This document shows, in pieces, positions 14,767 to 18,068 of a stretch of DNA of 18,068 bases (positions are counted from its first letter, which is position 1; each line of letters begins with the position of its first letter). The position numbers were made by a program, and so were the translations under genes. The stretch is from NCBI GenBank assembly GCA_002339265.1, contig DDKG01000164.1:1-18068 (forward strand). Reading direction: 5' to 3'. Origin of the DNA: Massilia sp. UBA2604 (GTDB lineage: Bacteria; Pseudomonadota; Gammaproteobacteria; Burkholderiales; Burkholderiaceae_D). The notes below the pieces were generated by a model. It searched no databases, was not told where the DNA came from, and worked only from the letters and a program-made list of their open reading frames with translations.

Positions 14767-17700
14767 TTATGAACGCTGCGGCAACAGGCCGCGCACCACC
14801 GCGTTCAGGCGCTCGACCGAGACCGGCTTGCCCAGGTGCGCCGAGAACCCGGCCGCGCGCGGCCGCGCGATGTCGGCGTCGCGCCGCATGCCGGTGATGG
14901 CGATCGCCGGCAGGCTTGCGCACTTTGGCAGCGCGCGCACCATGCCCAGGAATTCGTAGCCATCGATCTCGGGCATCGAGATATCCGAGATCAAGAGGTC
15001 GACGTCTTCGCGTTCGAGAATCGCGATCCCGCCTTTGGCGCTGGAGGCCTCGAACACGGTGGCGCCGCTCATCTCGAGCAGCGACTTGAACACCATCAGC
15101 ATGTCTTCCATGTCGTCGACCACCAGGATGCGCAGCCCGGCCAGGTCGTCCGATCCCGCCTCGCCGCCGCCGCATGGCACCGCCTTGCTTTCGAACAGCG
15201 GCAGCCAGACCGAGAAGCGCGCGCCCTTGCCCACGCCTTCGGACGCGACGTCGACCCGGCCTCCATGCAAGGCCACGATCTCGCGCACCAGCGCCAGCCC
15301 GATGCCCAGGCCGCCCTTGGAGCGCGTGGTCACCGACATGCTCTGGCCGTACATGTCGAATACGTGCGGCAGGAAGGACGGGGGGATGCCCTGGCCGCTG
15401 TCGATCACGTCGACGCGCAGCGCTTCTTCCTCGCGCGCCAGGTGGACCTCGATGCGACCGCCGCCAGGAGTGAACTTGATCGCGTTGCTGAGCAGGTTCA
15501 TCACCACCTGCTCGATGCGCACCACGTCGGCCAGCACCGGCATGCCGTCGGCGCCGCCGGTGAACTCGATGTGCAGGCCCTTGCCCGCCGGATCGTTGCG
15601 CGCGGCGTCGACCATGCCCGGCAGCAGAGAGTCGAGCACGACCGGCGCCATGGTCAACGACAGCTTGCCGGTGCGCACGCGCGACATGTCCATCAGGTCG
15701 TCGATGATCTTGGCCTGGCTCATGACCGACCTGCGGATGATCGATGCGACGCGCATGAAGTTGGGCGACTGGCGCAGTTCCGGCATGCGCGCAAGCAGCT
15801 CGACGTTAATGTGGATCATGTTCAGCGGATGGCGCAGCTCGTGCGACATCACGGCCAGGAACTCGTCCTTCAACGCCGCCGCGCTCTCGGCGTCGGAACG
15901 CACCGACTGCTCGTGGGTCAGGGCCTGCTCGCGCTCCTTGCCCTGGCGCTCGCGCGCGGTCTCGTCGCGCGCAATCTTGGCATAGCCGTAGAAGTCGCCG
16001 TTGCGCAGCGGCGTGGTGACCCCGCTGCAGTAGAAGCGGCTGCCATCCTTGCGCAGGTGCCAGCGCTCGTCCTCGGCGCGCCCATCCTCGCGCGCGCGGC
16101 GCAGTTCGTCCTCGGGCACGCCGGCCGCGACATCCTCGGGCACGAACAGGCGATCCAGATCGTGGCCGTGCATCTCGTCGGCGCTGTAGCCGAACAGCGT
16201 TTCGGCGCCCTTGTTCCAGCTGGTGACGCGGCCCTCCTCGTCCAGCGTGACGATCGCGTAATCCTTGGCGCTTTCGGCCACCATGCGCATGCGCGCCTCG
16301 CTGGCGCGCGCCTGTTCCTCGGCATGGCGGCGCGCCGTGATGTCGAAGAAGGTCATCACCGCCCCCTCGATGCGGTCTTCGTTGGTGCGATAGGGCAGCA
16401 GGCGCACAATGTAATAGCGGCCGTCGTAGCTGCGCACCTCGCGCTCGACCAGGCGCAGGGTGTCGAAGGTGGCGCTGACGTCCTCGGCCAGCTGGTCGTA
16501 GTCGAGCTTATGGGTCAGGTCGAGCAGCGAGCGGCCGACGTCGGTGGCGATGATCGAGAACAGGTCGGCCGCGCGCGGCGTGAAGCGCTTGATGCGCAGG
16601 CCACTGTCCACGAAGATGGTGGCGATGTCGGTCGAGGCGATCAGGTTGGTCAGGTCATCGTTGGCCTTGCCGGTTTCCTCGACCTTGACCTTGAGCTCGT
16701 AGTTGACCGTCACCAGCTCCTCGTTCACCGATTGCAGCTCTTCCTTGCTGGTTTCCAGTTCCTCGGTGGCCGAGCGCAGCTCCTCGTTGATCGCCTGCAG
16801 CTCCTCGTTCGACGCGCGCAGCTCTTCGGTGGAGATCTCGGAATACTCGATCGTCTCCTGCAGCTGCTCGCGCTTGCGCTGCAGCTCGGCCTCGAGCTGG
16901 GACAGCACGATGTCGTGGCCGCCGTCCGGGCGCTCCGGCCCCGCGACGCCCGGCCCCTCCTCGACGCGGTTGAACAGCACCAGCAGGTAGTCTGCTTCGG
17001 ACTCCTCGTCGCGGAAGGCGCGCACCGTGGCCGTCACGGCCCCCTGCTCCGGGCTGCCGGCCAGCTCGATCGGCCGGCATTCGACGCTGCCGCCGGTCTG
17101 CGCCACCTGGTACATGGCCGAACGCAGGTCCAGGCGCAGCTCGGGCAGTACCAGCGTCAGCAGGCTGCGCGACGGTTCGCCGCCGCCCATGCGCAGGTAC
17201 TGGCCGGCCCGCTCAGACACGTAGACCAGGTTGCCCTCGCGGTCGACCACGACCGAGGGTGGAGCGAACTGGGCCAGCGCGCGCTGGTGCATCTCGGCAT
17301 AGGTGGTGGGCCGCTTGCCCGGCGGCCTGGGCCGGCTGACTTCCGGCAGGCGCACCCCGTACAGGGCGGAGGACGGGTTCTGGTAATGCAGCTGGCGGCC
17401 GGTGGTGCGGGCGCGGTAGATGCGGTTCTTCTTGTCGACCGGGATGAAGTAGTCGGCCACCGACTCGGCCGATTCGGACGAGCCGAGGAACAGGTAGCCG
17501 CCGGGCTTGAGCGCGAAATGGAAGGTCTGCAGCACCCGCATCTGCACGTCGCGGTTGAGGTAGATCAGCAGGTTGCGGCAGCTGATCAGGTCGAGCCGGG
17601 AGAACGGCGGGTCGCGCAGCAGGTTGTGCGAGGCGAACAGGATACGGTCGCGCAGCGACTTGCGGATGCGGTAGTGGCTGTCCTCGCGCCTGAAATACTG

Positions 17701-18068
17701 GCGCAGGCGCGCAGGCGCGACGTCGGTGATGATCGAGCCCGGATAGGTGCCGGCGCGCGCGGCGTCGATCGCACGGTCGTCGATGTCCGAGGCGAACACC
17801 TGGAACGCCGGCGGCGTTTCCATCAGCGCGGCCTGGTCGGCCATCAGCATCGCCAGCGAGTAAGCCTCTTCACCGCTGGCGCAGGCGGCGACCCAGGCGC
17901 GCACCTCGTCGCCGGCGGCGCGGTCCTTGAACAGCTCGGGCATGATGTCGCGCTCGAGCGAATCGAAGGCTTCGCGGTCGCGGAAGAAGTTCGTCACGCC
18001 GATCAGCATGTCGTCGAGCAGCGCCTTGTTCTCGCCGACATCATTGAGCAGCAGGTCGCGGTAGTCGG
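14767..18068 (-). CDS. CheR-PAS hybrid sensor kinase/response regulator (CheB-CheR fusion type), 5' partial
   Basis: A large cytoplasmic signalling protein that continues past the right edge of the window: the frame is open to 18068, reading [11 protein letters not shown] before the internal Met at 18009. Regions in order are: a CheR-type SAM methyltransferase (NVT-like [11 protein letters not shown], then [14 protein letters not shown] and [10 protein letters not shown]); a PAS-like segment (17.0-17.3 kb); a coiled coil of repeated NEEL/SxEEL units (about 16.64-16.92 kb); PAS (16.35-16.64 kb); PAS/PAC (15.96-16.31 kb); HisKA with the phosphoacceptor His codon at 15841-15843 ([10 protein letters not shown]); HATPase ([26 protein letters not shown]); and a receiver with phosphoacceptor Asp in [14 protein letters not shown] and Lys in GKPV. 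Family members usually begin with a CheB methylesterase domain, which would lie outside the window. No classical che genes are adjacent. Confidence 0.93.
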   Translation of the reverse strand, partial: DYRDLLLNDVGENKALLDDMLIGVTNFFRDREAFDSLERDIMPELFKDRAAGDEVRAWVAACASGEEAYSLAMLMADQAALMETPPAFQVFASDIDDRAIDAARAGTYPGSIITDVAPARLRQYFRREDSHYRIRKSLRDRILFASHNLLRDPPFSRLDLISCRNLLIYLNRDVQMRVLQTFHFALKPGGYLFLGSSESAESVADYFIPVDKKNRIYRARTTGRQLHYQNPSSALYGVRLPEVSRPRPPGKRPTTYAEMHQRALAQFAPPSVVVDREGNLVYVSERAGQYLRMGGGEPSRSLLTLVLPELRLDLRSAMYQVAQTGGSVECRPIELAGSPEQGAVTATVRAFRDEESEADYLLVLFNRVEEGPGVAGPERPDGGHDIVLSQLEAELQRKREQLQETIEYSEISTEELRASNEELQAINEELRSATEELETSKEELQSVNEELVTVNYELKVKVEETGKANDDLTNLIASTDIATIFVDSGLRIKRFTPRAADLFSIIATDVGRSLLDLTHKLDYDQLAEDVSATFDTLRLVEREVRSYDGRYYIVRLLPYRTNEDRIEGAVMTFFDITARRHAEEQARASEARMRMVAESAKDYAIVTLDEEGRVTSWNKGAETLFGYSADEMHGHDLDRLFVPEDVAAGVPEDELRRAREDGRAEDERWHLRKDGSRFYCSGVTTPLRNGDFYGYAKIARDETARERQGKEREQALTHEQSVRSDAESAAALKDEFLAVMSHELRHPLNMIHINVELLARMPELRQSPNFMRVASIIRRSVMSQAKIIDDLMDMSRVRTGKLSLTMAPVVLDSLLPGMVDAARNDPAGKGLHIEFTGGADGMPVLADVVRIEQVVMNLLSNAIKFTPGGGRIEVHLAREEEALRVDVIDSGQGIPPSFLPHVFDMYGQSMSVTTRSKGGLGIGLALVREIVALHGGRVDVASEGVGKGARFSVWLPLFESKAVPCGGGEAGSDDLAGLRILVVDDMEDMLMVFKSLLEMSGATVFEASSAKGGIAILEREDVDLLISDISMPEIDGYEFLGMVRALPKCASLPAIAITGMRRDADIARPRAAGFSAHLGKPVSVERLNAVVRGLLPQRS

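Noticed and set aside
14645..15175. Minus-strand open frame between tpsB and the fusion kinase
   Set aside because: Most of it overlaps the receiver domain of the fusion kinase in another frame, and it lacks a ribosome site or motifs.

Overview
The window is GC-rich bacterial DNA with tightly packed genes. The gene styles suggest a betaproteobacterium of the Oxalobacteraceae (Massilia/Telluria/Duganella type): a CHASE sensor kinase, a membrane GGDEF protein, a CheB/CheR-type fusion kinase, an Rrf2 plus flavoprotein pair, and an FHA-type two-partner secretion locus with an ESPR-type signal. The taxon is inferred from style only, since no rRNA or other marker is present.

Left part (1-6.4 kb): a CHASE-PAS histidine kinase (+) converges on a membrane PAS-GGDEF diguanylate cyclase (-). 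A roughly 250-bp divergent region with a TATAAT box and a 29-bp inverted repeat separates the cyclase from a small YbaN/DUF454 membrane protein (+). Next comes an overlapping pair: an Rrf2-family regulator and a thioredoxin-reductase-like flavoprotein with a CPYC motif but a degenerate NADPH site.

Middle part (6.4-10.1 kb): a small secreted protein of unknown function (-) is divergent from RNase Z (+). An isolated, compositionally atypical 124-residue ORF (+) follows, then an exported serine beta-lactamase-like hydrolase (-).

Right-middle part (10.1-14.5 kb): this is the most unusual region. A two-partner secretion operon (tpsB then tpsA, both on -) is broken in three places. tpsB has a net frameshift at a short TA-repeat tract, tpsA has a frameshift at a run of seven C/G, and the 3' part of tpsA is missing. 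At about 10.39 kb, tpsA runs directly into the last roughly 75 codons of an RND efflux pump in a different frame. The simplest reading is a deletion that joined two unrelated genes, in an adhesin locus that is decaying. Sequencing or assembly error, or phase variation at the tracts, are alternatives to exclude.

Right edge (14.8-18.07 kb): a very large signalling protein (-) runs off the window. It has CheR-type methyltransferase, PAS, a long EEL-repeat coiled coil, PAS, PAS, HisKA, HATPase and receiver regions. The window is rich in signal transduction, but no dedicated response regulator for the first kinase lies within it. I saw no tRNA, rRNA, CRISPR array, insertion sequence or origin. I found no wholly new system; the best leads are the tpsA::RND junction, the two tract frameshifts and the Rrf2/dithiol-oxidase-like pair.
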